This document shows positions 8,912 through 18,181 of a stretch of DNA of 64,000 nucleotides, piece after piece; the stretch's first letter is position 1; every line of letters starts with the position of its first letter. A model generated the notes under the pieces. That model did no database searches. It had not been told where the DNA came from and saw only the letters and a program-made list of their open reading frames with translations. This DNA is from JAWVFM01 sp963771655. GTDB lineage: Bacteria > Actinomycetota > Thermoleophilia > Solirubrobacterales > 70-9. A program made the translations under genes and the position numbers. The stretch is from contig CAVYUG010000012.1 in NCBI GenBank assembly GCA_963771655.1, positions 1 to 64,000 on the forward strand. The letters are read 5' to 3'.

Positions 8912-10179
8912 TGCTCCGCCGGCAGATCGAGCGCTACGGGCGGTGGGTCGTCGCGATCGCCTTCCTCATGGTCATCGGGGTGGCCTCGGGGGCGTACATC
9001 CTCTCGAAGGAGCGATTCACCTCGCCCTTCGCGGACCGCTACGAGATCCACGCCGATTTCTCCAACGCCGCCGGTCTCGAGCCCGGGCTCGGACAGCCGG
9101 TGAACGTTGCCGGCGTGCGCGTCGGGACAGTCCTCGGCGCGGACCTGCGCGACGGGGCCGCCGACGTGACGATGTCGATCGACCCGGGGAAGCTGCCGCA
9201 CGTCTACTCCGACGCAACGGCGACGCTCGCGCCCAACACGCCGCTCCAGGACATGGAGGTCGACCTCGATCCGGGCCTGCGCTCCAAGCCCCCGCTCCCG
9301 GACGGCGCGACGATCCCGCACTCGCGGACGAACGTGCCGCCGTCGTACGACGATCTCACCCGCACGCTCGACGCCGACACGCGTTCCTATCTAGGGGCGC
9401 TCGTAGTGTCTGCGGAGAGCGGCCTCCGCGGAAACGGCGACGATCTGCAGCGCACGCTTCGGGCCCTCGGGCCCACCACGGCGCAGGCGCGCCGGATCGG
9501 CGACCTCCTCGTCGCGCGGCGCGACGAGCTGGCCAGGGTCGTCCACAACCTCGGGGTCCTCGCGGACGCCGCCGGGAGCAACGACCACGAGCTCGCCCAG
9601 GTCGTGGGTGCGGGCGACGCGACGCTCCGCGCGTTCTCCAGCCAGCGCGCTGCCCTGAGCGAGTCCGTGTCGCGCCTCCCCGGAACGCTGCACCTCTCGA
9701 GAACGACGTTCGGCCACGTCGCGACCCTCGCGCGCGCCCTGGCGCCGACCCTGCGCGCGCTGCGCCCCTCGATCGCGGGCCTCCCGGCCGGCCTTCGCGC
9801 GACCAATGACCTCCTCGGCCAATCGGTGCCGCTCGTCCACGCCTCGAAGCCCGTCCTGCGCGCCGCGATCCCGATCAACCGCGACCTCGGGCACGTCGCG
9901 GATGGCCTTCAGGCCGTGAGCCCCGACATCGCCACCGCGTTCAGGATCCTCGACTACACCGCAAACGAGCTCTCCTACAACCCACCCGGGAGCGACGAGG
10001 GCTACCTGTACTGGCTCGCCTGGGCCTCCCACGACGTCGACTCGGTGGTGTCGGTCGAGGACGCGCAGGGCGCCGCCGCCCACGGGCTCGCGCTCGTCTC
10101 GTGCTCGTCGCTCAGCGAGCAGCCCGGCCTCGCCCCTCTCGTCCTCCTGTTCACCGGCCAGATCCCGGCCTGCCCATGA
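8911..10179 (+). CDS. MCE family protein 5
   Basis: 422 residues from ATG 8911, whose A is shared with the previous TGA stop. Membrane anchor at about residues 12-32, MCE domain with VNVAGVRVGTV near 63-73, and a helical tube region rich in Arg and Ala. In mycobacterial operons the fifth MCE is usually a lipoprotein, but no lipobox cysteine is seen here and the N-terminus looks like an uncleaved anchor. The C-terminus is compact, with a Tyr-rich stretch (SYNPPGSDEGYLYWLAW). Seven bases separate it from MCE protein 6. Confidence 0.92.
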   Translation: MLRRQIERYGRWVVAIAFLMVIGVASGAYILSKERFTSPFADRYEIHADFSNAAGLEPGLGQPVNVAGVRVGTVLGADLRDGAADVTMSIDPGKLPHVYSDATATLAPNTPLQDMEVDLDPGLRSKPPLPDGATIPHSRTNVPPSYDDLTRTLDADTRSYLGALVVSAESGLRGNGDDLQRTLRALGPTTAQARRIGDLLVARRDELARVVHNLGVLADAAGSNDHELAQVVGAGDATLRAFSSQRAALSESVSRLPGTLHLSRTTFGHVATLARALAPTLRALRPSIAGLPAGLRATNDLLGQSVPLVHASKPVLRAAIPINRDLGHVADGLQAVSPDIATAFRILDYTANELSYNPPGSDEGYLYWLAWASHDVDSVVSVEDAQGAAAHGLALVSCSSLSEQPGLAPLVLLFTGQIPACP

Positions 10180-10186
10180 AAGCCTG

Positions 10187-11602
10187 ATGCAGACGCAAGC
10201 CCCGAAGCTCGGCTCGGTCCTGATGGCGGCGGCCTTCGCTCTCGCGGCGGTGTGCGTCGCGATCTTCTTCTGGAAGTCGTTCGGCGGCCCGACCCCACTC
10301 AACCCCGAGGGCTACACGCTCGAGGCCTCGTTCCCGCAGGCGGCGAACCTCTACCCGAATGCGAGCGTGCGGATCGCCGGGGTCCCCGTGGGCAAGGTCA
10401 TCTCGACCACGCCTGCCGGCGAGCGGACCAAGGTCGTGATCGAGCTCGACGACCGCTACGCGCCCATCCCCAGCGACACCCACGCGATCCTTCGCAACAA
10501 GACGCTGCTCGGCGAGACCTATGTCGAGCTCACGCCGGGCGACCCCGAGGCCCCCAAGCTCGCCGACGGAGGACGGCTTCCGAGCTCGCACATCGCCTCG
10601 ACGCAGCGGCTCGACCAGGTGCTCGCCACCTTCGACCCGCCCACGCGCAAGGCGCTGCGCCGGTTCGTGACCGAGCTCGCGGCCTCGACGCGCGGACGCG
10701 GCGCCGACCTCAACGCCGCCATCGGCGCGGCGCCCGATGCGATCGGCGGGCTGGGCACCGTCGCCGGGATCCTCGATCGCCAGCGCGCCTCGGTGCGTCA
10801 GCTCGTCTCGAGCTCCGCGCAGGTGCTCGAGGCACTCGGCACGCGCCGCGGCGAGCTTCAAAGCCTCGTCACCGCGGGCGAGGGGGTGCTCGCGACGACC
10901 GCCGCGCGCAACCGCCAGCTCACGGCGACCGTCAAGGCGCTGCCCCCGTTCATCGGCGACCTGCGGCGGGCGCTCGTGGCCTACCGTCGCACGGCGGTCA
11001 CGCTCGGCCCGGCGCTCCGCCGCATCCGCGAGCTCGCCCCCGGCTTGCGCTCGAGCCTCGTCGCCACGGCCGAGCTCAGTCCCCAGCTTGCCGGGCTCTT
11101 CCGCGAGCTGCCTTCGGTGATGCACGCCGCGCGCCGCGGCCTGCCCGCTTCCACGAGGGTCCTTCGGGCATCGAAGCCGCTGGTCGACGAGCTCTACCCC
11201 GCCAACCGCAACCTGGAGCCGTTCTTCCAGCTGGCGGCGACCTACCGGCGGGACATCGGCGCGGCGGTCGCAAAGGGCGCAGCATCGGGCCAGGCGAGCG
11301 CCGAGACGGCGAACGGGGGACGCAAGCACTACCTGCGGGTGCTGCTACCGCTTCTCAACGAGGACTCGTTCGGCTACGGGCAGCGCTCGCCGACCAACCG
11401 CCACAACCCCTATCCACGGCCGGGCTCGCTCGGCGACATCGCGGGCGGCGGCATCCGCGCCTGGGATTGCGACAACCTCGGCAACCCGCTGGTGTTCCCG
11501 CCGGTGGGGGTCGGGGCGGGCCCGCCGCCCTGTCGCACTCAGAAGCCCTGGACCTTCGACGGCCAAACGAGGTCGTTCCCCCACCTGGAGAGGGCGCGAT
11601 GA
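10187..11602 (+). CDS. MCE family protein 6
   Basis: 471 residues. Anchor segment at about residues 10-29, MCE domain with VRIAGVPVGKV near 62-72, then long helices and a C-terminal globular region carrying RSPTNRHNPYPRPGS and two Cys (WDCDN, PPCRT). It starts at ATG 10187 after the only real gap (7 bp) between MCE genes here and ends in an ATGA overlap with a small membrane protein gene. It completes the six-member MCE set expected for a hexameric lipid-transfer tube. Confidence 0.92.
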   Translation: MQTQAPKLGSVLMAAAFALAAVCVAIFFWKSFGGPTPLNPEGYTLEASFPQAANLYPNASVRIAGVPVGKVISTTPAGERTKVVIELDDRYAPIPSDTHAILRNKTLLGETYVELTPGDPEAPKLADGGRLPSSHIASTQRLDQVLATFDPPTRKALRRFVTELAASTRGRGADLNAAIGAAPDAIGGLGTVAGILDRQRASVRQLVSSSAQVLEALGTRRGELQSLVTAGEGVLATTAARNRQLTATVKALPPFIGDLRRALVAYRRTAVTLGPALRRIRELAPGLRSSLVATAELSPQLAGLFRELPSVMHAARRGLPASTRVLRASKPLVDELYPANRNLEPFFQLAATYRRDIGAAVAKGAASGQASAETANGGRKHYLRVLLPLLNEDSFGYGQRSPTNRHNPYPRPGSLGDIAGGGIRAWDCDNLGNPLVFPPVGVGAGPPPCRTQKPWTFDGQTRSFPHLERAR

Positions 11603-12114
11603 CGACCGCCGCGGCGCGGAGCGGCATCGCGCCGCCGCGACCTGGCCCGTGGGAGGTCGTCGGCATCGTTGCGTCCGTCGCGCTTGTCGTGAGCCTGCTG
11701 TTCCTGCCCTGGTACTCGCTCGCCGACACGCCCACGCGCATGGCGGGTGACGGCTTCGTCTGCGGTGCGAACCGCCTGTCCTGCACCGGCTTTCAGACCT
11801 TCCAGCTGATGCGCTGGGTGATCCTCGGGGTGGCGCTGGCATCGCCCGTGCTCCTGCTCGTCCTGTTGAGGGGGCGCGCCGTCGGATGGCGGCTCGGCGA
11901 GCTGACGATGATGGCGGGGGCCCTCGGCACGGTGCTCATCGGCTACAGCGGCATCGTCGACCGCCCGGGCGCCGGCGTCGAGGAGGCCGGGATCAGCCTC
12001 GCCTACGGCTACGTCATCGCGCTCGCATCGTGCGTCGCCATCGCCCTGTCGGGAATGATGCGAGCGGCGGACACGGGCGGCCGGAGGGCACGCCGCCCAC
12101 CGGGGGTCCTCTAG
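11599..12114 (+). CDS. Small membrane protein at the end of the mce operon
   Basis: 171 residues from ATG 11599 (ATGA overlap with MCE protein 6). It has four probable membrane helices (about residues 21-40, 74-95, 102-117 and 136-155) and a loop with two Cys (VCGANRLSCTGF) between the first two. No family is recognised with certainty. By position it may be an Mce-associated membrane protein stabilising the complex, but that rests on operon context alone. The tail is basic and probably cytoplasmic. Confidence 0.8.
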   Translation: MTTAAARSGIAPPRPGPWEVVGIVASVALVVSLLFLPWYSLADTPTRMAGDGFVCGANRLSCTGFQTFQLMRWVILGVALASPVLLLVLLRGRAVGWRLGELTMMAGALGTVLIGYSGIVDRPGAGVEEAGISLAYGYVIALASCVAIALSGMMRAADTGGRRARRPPGVL

Positions 12115-12126
12115 CCCCTCTCCCGC

Positions 12127-12170
12127 GAACGTCCCCCAGTGGGGGCTATGCGCAGGGTCGAGGGACGTTC
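12127..12170. repeat. 44-bp dispersed palindrome, copy A
   Basis: Imperfect palindrome with terminal arms GAACGTCCC and GGGACGTTC and an asymmetric centre containing GGGGGCTATG. The same 44-bp element, equal in length, occurs at 46725-46768 and 52811-52854. It lies in the intergenic space after the mce operon and could also form a hairpin terminating mce transcription, although no T-tract follows. Confidence 0.85.
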
Positions 12171-12215
12171 AGCGCTCGAGGGCGGCGCCGAGCCGAGTCA
12201 TACATACTTCGCGGC

Positions 12216-12827
12216 GTGGCCGAGGAATGGCGAGTCGAGGTGGAGCTGGGCGAGGAGGGGCACGGCCTCTCCGTCGGGAAGCGGCTGCGCACGCTCGACC
12301 TCGACGACGATGCGCGCGAGCGCCTCGGGGACCGCGTCGTCGTCACCAGGGACGGCTCGCGGATGTTCCTCTACGCGCGCTCGCCCGACGAGGCGGCGTC
12401 GGCGTCGCAGGTGGTCGAGTCGCTCGCCGAGGAGGACGGGATCGAGGCCACCACGGAGCTCACGCGCTGGGACGAGGCGAGCGAGTCATGGGTCGCGACC
12501 GCCGGCTCCGAGGGCGAGGCCCCGGGCGAGGCTGAAGGAGCCGGCGAGGCCGAGTGGGAGGCGCGCGTCGTCCTCCCGTCGTTCCGCAAGGCCCTCGAGG
12601 TGGCCCACCGCCTTCGCGACGAGGGCCTCGAGGTGCGACGGCGCTTCCGGTTCGTCCTCGCCCTGGCGCCGACCGAGGAGGCGGCGAACGAGCTTGCCGA
12701 GCGCCTCCGGGCCGAGGTCCCGGATGCCGAGTCGATCGACGTCGAGCGCGCGACGGGCGTCACGCACCCGGTCTTCGTGATGCTGGGCGCGCACGAGCCC
12801 GAGATCGCGCGCGACCTCGGGCTGTAA
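12216..12827 (+). CDS. Conserved-looking two-domain protein of unknown function
   Basis: 203 residues from GTG 12216. A CATACT box (12203-12208) lies about 7 bp before the start, so the mRNA is probably leaderless. The protein appears to contain two similar alpha/beta halves (about residues 3-75 and 110-190), each opening with a W-x-V/A strand (WRVEVEL and WEARVVL) and containing an EAA-rich helix (PDEAASASQVVESL and TEEAANELAERLR). They are joined by an acidic Gly/Glu/Ala linker. This resembles a tandem ACT- or ferredoxin-like fold, but no family is recognised. No signal peptide or membrane segment. It ends 6 bp from the convergent UspA gene. Confidence 0.75.
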   Translation: MAEEWRVEVELGEEGHGLSVGKRLRTLDLDDDARERLGDRVVVTRDGSRMFLYARSPDEAASASQVVESLAEEDGIEATTELTRWDEASESWVATAGSEGEAPGEAEGAGEAEWEARVVLPSFRKALEVAHRLRDEGLEVRRRFRFVLALAPTEEAANELAERLRAEVPDAESIDVERATGVTHPVFVMLGAHEPEIARDLGL

Positions 12828-12833
12828 GAGCGT

Positions 12834-13257
12834 TCAGGCCGCGCGGGCGGGCACCACGAGCACCGGCCGCTCGGCCTCGTGCAGCAGCTTGAAGGGCGTC
12901 GATCCGAGGATCACGCCCTTGAGCGGCGGCTCGCCGTAGCTGCCGACCACGATCATCCGCCCATCGCGCTTGGCGGCGACCTCCTCGAGCGCCTGCGCGG
13001 CGTGCCTCGCGACGAGCTCCACTTCGGCTTCGACGCCTGCCGCCTTGCGCCCGCACGAGCCCCTCGGCCGCCACCTTCTCGCCGAGCTCCTTCACCGCCT
13101 CGCGCTGGCTCGGCACCTCGCCGCCCCCGTATCCGCCGGGCGCGTAGCCGAATACCAAGACGAGGTCGTCGCCCAGCGACTTGGCCAGATTGCAGGCCGT
13201 GTCGAGCGCCGCCTTCGCGCAGTCCGAGCCGTCGTAGCCGACGATGATCTCAGCCAT
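12834..13257 (-). CDS. Universal stress protein, UspA family (frameshifted)
   Basis: About 140 residues when read across one frameshift. The N-terminus MAEIIVGYDGSDCAKAAL has the strand-1 Asp of ATP-binding Usp proteins, and the C-terminus has the nucleotide motif G-2x-G-9x-G-S/T (VGSYGEPPLKGVILGST). Near 13042-13052 the frame shifts by one base: the first part ends LVRAQ and the second resumes GVEAEVELVARHAA. The ATG at 13255-13257 has a GGCGAG ribosome site. Only 11 bp separate it from the APC permease upstream, so they are likely co-transcribed; paired Usp and amino-acid permease genes are common and suggest regulation or stabilisation of the transporter. Confidence 0.85.
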
Positions 13258-13268
13258 CTCGCCGCCTC

Positions 13269-14791
13269 CTAGTCCGCCATCACCGACGGGGTGCCGGTGA
13301 TCTCGCCGGTGAGGATCCGCGGGTCGGCGACCTCCGTCTTGCGGCGAAGAACCGCGGGTAGACGACGTTCGCCCAAACCATCACGACGACACCGAGGAGC
13401 AGGAGGCCGATGCCGACTGCCACCGAGGTGCCGATGCCGAGGAAGCCACCGGAGTAGTTCTGCACCGGGTCCTGGTAGAAGGTCAAGGCCTTGACGAAGA
13501 TGCCGAGGAGCATCAGGCCGCCGAGGAACGGCGCCACGCCGACCAGGAAGAAGTTGCGGGCGCTCTTGAAGAGCTCCTTGCGGTAGTAGATCGCGCACGC
13601 GAACCCGGTCAGGCCGTAGTAGAAGGCGATCTGGAAGCCGAGCCCCGTGATCGAGTCGCCGAGCACGTCCTGGCTGACGTTGATGATGAACAGCGTCCAC
13701 ACCAAAGACACGGCGCCCATCGTCAGCGTCGACGCGTCGGGGGTGAGATGGCGGGGGTGGATGCGCCCGAAGACTTTCGGGATGGCGCCGAACCGCGCCA
13801 TCGACAGCGTCGTGCGCGCCGTCGGCAGGATTGTCGTCTGGGTCGAGGCCGACGCCGAGGTCAGCACGGTGATGATCAGGAGCTTGTCGAGCGGCGAGCC
13901 GAACACCTTGGTGCCCAGGGCGCCGAGCACGTCGTTGTGATGGTGGATGAGATAGTGCTCGCCGGCGAACGCCTGTGCAGCGGCCGAAACGACGACGTAG
14001 ATCAGCACCAGCAGCAGGGTGCTCACTACGGCGGCCTTGCCCGGGCCGCTCGCTGAGTCCTCCGACTCCTCGTTGCAGCAAACGCCGGAGTCCCAGCCCC
14101 AGTAGATGAAGACCCCCAGCAAGACGCCGTCGATCAGCGCTCCGGACGGTATGGAGAACGGGTTGAACCAGCTCGCCGAGATGTCGACCGAGTTGGGGAC
14201 GTCGCCGCCGTACACCTTGGCCAAGGCGACGATCGCGAACGCCGCCAGGGTGATGATCTCGATCGTCAGCAGCACGTACTGGATGCGCGCCGAGAGCTCG
14301 ATGCCGACGTAGCAGATCCAGGTCATCACGGCGATCCACACCGCCGCGACGATGGAGACGTCGAGCAGGTTGGCGGCGGCATCGTCGAGCCCGAAGAGCA
14401 GGAACGAGTACACGCCGGCGATGTAGGCGAGCGTCGCCATGACGACGATGTCAGCGGCGACGATCGACCAGCCGGTCATCCAGCCGAGTCGAGGGCCCAA
14501 CGCCTTCGTGACCCACGTGAAGCTCGTCCCGCAGTCGGGATCCGCCTTGTTCATGTAGTAGTAGCCGCCGGCGATCAGCAGCATCGGAATGAATGAAGCG
14601 ATCATCACCGCCGGGGCGGCAAGGCCGACGCCGTCGACGGCTACGACGAAGCCCAGGGTCGCGGCCAGGCTGTAGGCCGGGGCGACCGAGGCGGTGCTGA
14701 TGACGAGGTTCGAGAGGTAGCCGATCGCGCCGGCCTTCAGCCCCTTCTCGCCCGCTCCGGCGGCGTCGGCAGCCACCGATGCGCTCTCCAT
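13269..14791 (-). CDS. APC superfamily amino acid/polyamine permease
   Basis: About 507 residues with roughly 12 hydrophobic spans. The N-terminus LKAGAIGYLSNLVISTASVA is the typical first helix of APC transporters, and a GTSFTWVTKALGP segment follows in the second to third helix region. A cytosolic loop has WDSGVCCNEESEDS. The last bases carry a probable one-base deletion near 13341-13347: the long frame ends in a meaningless Arg/Ser tail at 13280, whereas the alternative frame reads RKTEVADPRILTGEITG and stops at 13269, a normal C-terminus. The start ATG 14789-14791 has GAGAGG upstream. Next to polyamine ABC genes and an aldehyde dehydrogenase, it probably imports an amino acid or polyamine. 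Confidence 0.88.
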
Positions 14792-14914
14792 CCGCGCTCC
14801 TCTCGATCGGATACCCGCGCGAGCCTATCCCTCCGAAGCGGCCGACCTCAAAGACGATTCGCCCAATCTTGACGGGCGCGGTTCGACGCTTAGGCGTACG
14901 GCGAGCGGATCGTC

Positions 14915-16418
14915 CTACGGCCAGCGCGAGGTGACGATCTTCTTGCGGGTGTAGAACTCGGCCGCGTCGGGCCCGTTCGCGTGCAGGTCGCCGATGAACG
15001 AGCCCTTCCAGCCGGCGAACGGGAACCAGGCGACGGGTGCGGGAACACCCACGTTCACACCCACCATCCCGGCCTCGATCGCGTCGCGGAACCGCCGTGC
15101 CGCCCGCCCGGATTCGGTGAAGATGGCCGCCGCGTTGCCGTAGCGAGACCCATTGGCGAACTCGAGGGCGTCGTCGAGGTCCGTCGCGTCGACCAGCGCG
15201 AGCACCGGGCCGAACAGCTCTTCGCGGGCAAGCTCGGATTCGCGGCTCGCCGCGGTGAGAATCGTCGCTCCCAGCGTCGTTCCGGCCGGCGACTCCTCGC
15301 CGCGCCCGTCGAGCTCGAGACGCGCACCATCGTCGACCGCGCGCGTGATCGCCTCGACGATCTGCTCGCGGGCGTCGGCGCCGACAACGGGCGTCAGCTC
15401 GCTGGCGGGGTCCTCTCCAGGGCCGATGCGCATCGCCGCCGCGCTCGCGACCAGTGCCTTCCGGAGCTCGCCACGGCGCTCCTCGTCGCCGACCAACACC
15501 GCCACCGATCCCGCGAGGCACCGCTGACCGGCGCTCCCAAAGGCCGATTCGACGATCGCCGGCACGGCGACCTCGATGTCGGCGTCGGGCATGACGACGA
15601 TCGCGTTCTTGGCCCCGCCGAGCGCCTGCACCCGCTTTCCGGTGCGGCTAGCGCGTTCGACGACGTGACGAGCGGTGGAGGCCTGGCCGACGAACGAAAT
15701 GGCATCGACGTCCGGGTGGTCGAGCAGGCGGTCCACTGCCTCACGCCCTCCGTGGACGAGGTTGGCGACACCCGCCGGAATCTCGTCCACCCCGTCGATC
15801 AGCTCGAAGATCAGCTCGCTGGGAAGCGGGTCGCGCTCCGAGGGCTTGAGAACGAACGCGTTGCCGCAGGCGAGCGCGAACGGCAGGAACCAGAGCGGGA
15901 TCATGGCCGGGAAAGTTGAACGGCGTGATCGCGGCGACCACGCCGACGGGCTGCCGAACCTGAGCCACGTCGACGCCCGCCGCGACGCCCTCGAGCCCGG
16001 CGCCCTTGAGGAAGTGCGGAGCGGCGGAGGCGGCTTCCACCGACTCGATGCCGCGCCCGACCTCGGCTCGGGCCGCGTCGAGCCCCTTCCCGAGATCGCG
16101 CATCACGAGGCGCGCGAGCTCTTCGCGAGCGTCGTCCAGGCGCTCGCGGAGCTTCATCAGCGCCCGTGAGCGCCGCTGTGGCGAGAGCGCGGCCCAGGCC
16201 GGCTGAGCGTCGACCGCGGCCTTCACCGCATGATCGACCTCGGCCCCGGTCGACAGCGGCACCCGCGCCAGGAGCCGGCCGCTCGCGGGGTCGCGGTCGT
16301 CGAGCCGGTCGGAGGTCTCCGCGTCGCGCCACGCGCCCGCGGCGTAGTTGCGGAGCGCGGGCGCCTCCGCATGGTCGCCGGCCGGGGTGGCCTCGGCGGC
16401 CCGGGCCGCCACGTTCAC
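14915..16418 (-). CDS. MmsA-type CoA-acylating aldehyde dehydrogenase (frameshifted)
   Basis: About 500 residues when one frameshift is bridged. It matches the methylmalonate/malonate-semialdehyde dehydrogenase group: ITPFNFP near residue 165, the catalytic Cys in FGSAGQRCLAGS, and LGGAKNAIVV in place of the usual catalytic Glu loop, as expected for CoA-dependent members. The frame breaks at 15905-15911 within GGCCGGG, where one extra base separates NFP from AMIPLWFLPF. The GTG start (16416-16418) follows a strong AGGAGGAGG and overlaps the stop of the permease gene (GTGA). It would convert malonate semialdehyde (from beta-alanine) or methylmalonate semialdehyde to acetyl- or propionyl-CoA, fitting a polyamine/beta-alanine pathway. 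Confidence 0.87.
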
Positions 16419-17296
16419 GGTGCCTCCTCCTGCTCTGGACGCACGCTCGCCAGCCGGTCCGCGCGCCGCTGCTGCAGGACGGTTAGCCCCATCGCGACGA
16501 GGGTGAGGGAGAACAGCAGCGTCGCGATGACGTTCACCTCGACGGGGATCCCCCGCTGTGCCGCGCCGAATATGTAGAGCGGGAAGGTGACCGTCGTTCC
16601 CGAGTTGAAGTTGGTGACCACGAAATCGTCGATCGAGAGCGCAAACGCGAGCAGGGCCGCCGCCACGATGCCGGGCATGATCAGCGGAAGGGTGATCTTG
16701 CGGAAGGTGGTGAATGCGGTGGCGCCGAGGTCGTGGGCCGCATCCTCGAGGCTGCGGTCGAAGCCGATCAGGCGCGAGCGCACGACCACGACGACGAAGC
16801 TGATGCAGAACATGATGTGCGCGATCAGGAGCGTCGTGAAGCCGAGCGCCAGCCCGTAGACGAGAAACAGCGACAGGAGCGAAGCGCCCATGACGACCTC
16901 GGGGGTGGCCATCGGAATGACGATCAGGAAGTTCGTGGTCCGGCGGCCGAAGAACTCGTAACGCACGAGCGCCAGGGCGATCATCGTGCCCAGCACGGTC
17001 GAGATCACGGTCGCCAGGCCCGCCAGCCGAAGGCTTGTGAACAGCGCGGCGTTCAGGTCCGAAATGCCGAACGCGTTGCCCCAATGCGAGAGCGTTGCGC
17101 CTTCCCAGGTGAAGTTGTAGCGGCCGGCCGGGTTGTTGAAGGAGAAGACGATGATCACCGCGATGGGGATCAGGAGGTAGGCGATCGCGAGCGCGGCGTA
17201 GATGTTGAGGGCGTGCTCGCGCAGCCAGCGAGCCGCGCGCGCGAGCGCCGGCTCGCGCGCGACGTATGCCGGGGCCTTTGCGGTGCCGGCCTCCAT
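16415..17296 (-). CDS. Polyamine-type ABC transporter permease (PotC-like)
   Basis: 293 residues with about six membrane helices and the binding-protein-dependent transport (BPD_transp_1) signature: EDAAHDLGATAFTTFRKITL, then P-L-I-M-P-G near residues 195-220, the EAA loop that contacts the ATPase. Its ATG overlaps the stop of the upstream permease by one base (TAATG), and its stop overlaps the aldehyde dehydrogenase GTG. It is the fourth gene of the minus-strand set ATPase, binding protein, permease, permease, dehydrogenase. Expected substrate: putrescine, spermidine or a related amine. Confidence 0.9.
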   Translation of the reverse strand: MEAGTAKAPAYVAREPALARAARWLREHALNIYAALAIAYLLIPIAVIIVFSFNNPAGRYNFTWEGATLSHWGNAFGISDLNAALFTSLRLAGLATVISTVLGTMIALALVRYEFFGRRTTNFLIVIPMATPEVVMGASLLSLFLVYGLALGFTTLLIAHIMFCISFVVVVVRSRLIGFDRSLEDAAHDLGATAFTTFRKITLPLIMPGIVAAALLAFALSIDDFVVTNFNSGTTVTFPLYIFGAAQRGIPVEVNVIATLLFSLTLVAMGLTVLQQRRADRLASVRPEQEEAP

Positions 17297-18165
17297 TACG
17301 CCGGTGCCGCCTCCTCACCCATGAGCGCCTCGGAGCCCGCGAAACGGATGTAGATGATCACGGCGACCATGATCAGAGCCATCAGCACGAACGAGAGCGC
17401 CGCTGCGGCCGGGTAGTCGAACTGCGTCAGGTAGAGACCTTGGATGACGTTGCCGATCATGTGGTTCTGGGTGCTGCCGAGGAAGAACGCGTTGATGTAG
17501 TCGCCGACGGCGGGGATGAAGGTCAAGAGCGTCCCGGCCACGATCCCGGGAGCCGAGAGCGGCAGGGTCACTTTCAGGAACGCCGCTCGGGAGGAGGCGT
17601 AGAGGTCCTTCGCGGCCTCGATCAGGCTGCGATCCACCCGCTCGAGGCTGGCGTAGATGGGCAGCACCATGAAGGGCAGGAAGTTGTAGGTGATGCCGGC
17701 GATCACGGCGCCTGATGTCGCGAGAACCCGACCGTCGCTCGGGATCAGCCCGATGGACTGCATCGCCTGGACGACAGGGCTCTGGTCGGAGAGGATCGTC
17801 TCCCAGGCGATGGTGCGAATCAGGTAGGTGGTGAAGAACGGCGCGACGACGGCGAGCAGCATCGCGTTCTTCCACCGGCCGGCCTTGAAGGCGATCGCGT
17901 ACGCGAGCGGATAGGAGATGAGCAGGGCGATGATCGTCGCTGCGCCCGCGTAGTAGAACGAGCGCAGGAACGGCGACTTGTAGAGGGAGAGTGCGTCCGA
18001 GTAGTTCGACCACTGCCAGTTGAAGTGGAACCCGCTCTGCAGCGACCCCGCGTCCAGGGACAGTCGAGCCATGTAGTACATGGGCACGACGAAGAAGAGG
18101 ACCAGCCAGATGATCCCCGGGGCGAGCAGGAGGTAAGGGACCAGACGGCGTCGCGATGTGCTCAT
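17296..18165 (-). CDS. Polyamine-type ABC transporter permease (PotB-like)
   Basis: 289 residues. It has six predicted membrane helices beginning with YLLLAPGIIWLVLFFVVP, and an EAA loop LIEAAKDLYASSRAAFLKVT followed by L-P-L-S-A-P-G. PotB family members have the same length and layout. It starts at ATG 18163-18165, 16 bp after the binding-protein gene, and overlaps the PotC-like gene by one base. With PotC it forms the inner-membrane channel driven by the ATPase encoded at the head of the operon. Confidence 0.9.
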   Translation of the reverse strand: MSTSRRRLVPYLLLAPGIIWLVLFFVVPMYYMARLSLDAGSLQSGFHFNWQWSNYSDALSLYKSPFLRSFYYAGAATIIALLISYPLAYAIAFKAGRWKNAMLLAVVAPFFTTYLIRTIAWETILSDQSPVVQAMQSIGLIPSDGRVLATSGAVIAGITYNFLPFMVLPIYASLERVDRSLIEAAKDLYASSRAAFLKVTLPLSAPGIVAGTLLTFIPAVGDYINAFFLGSTQNHMIGNVIQGLYLTQFDYPAAAALSFVLMALIMVAVIIYIRFAGSEALMGEEAAPA

Positions 18166-18181
18166 CCGGGCTTCTGCATGC

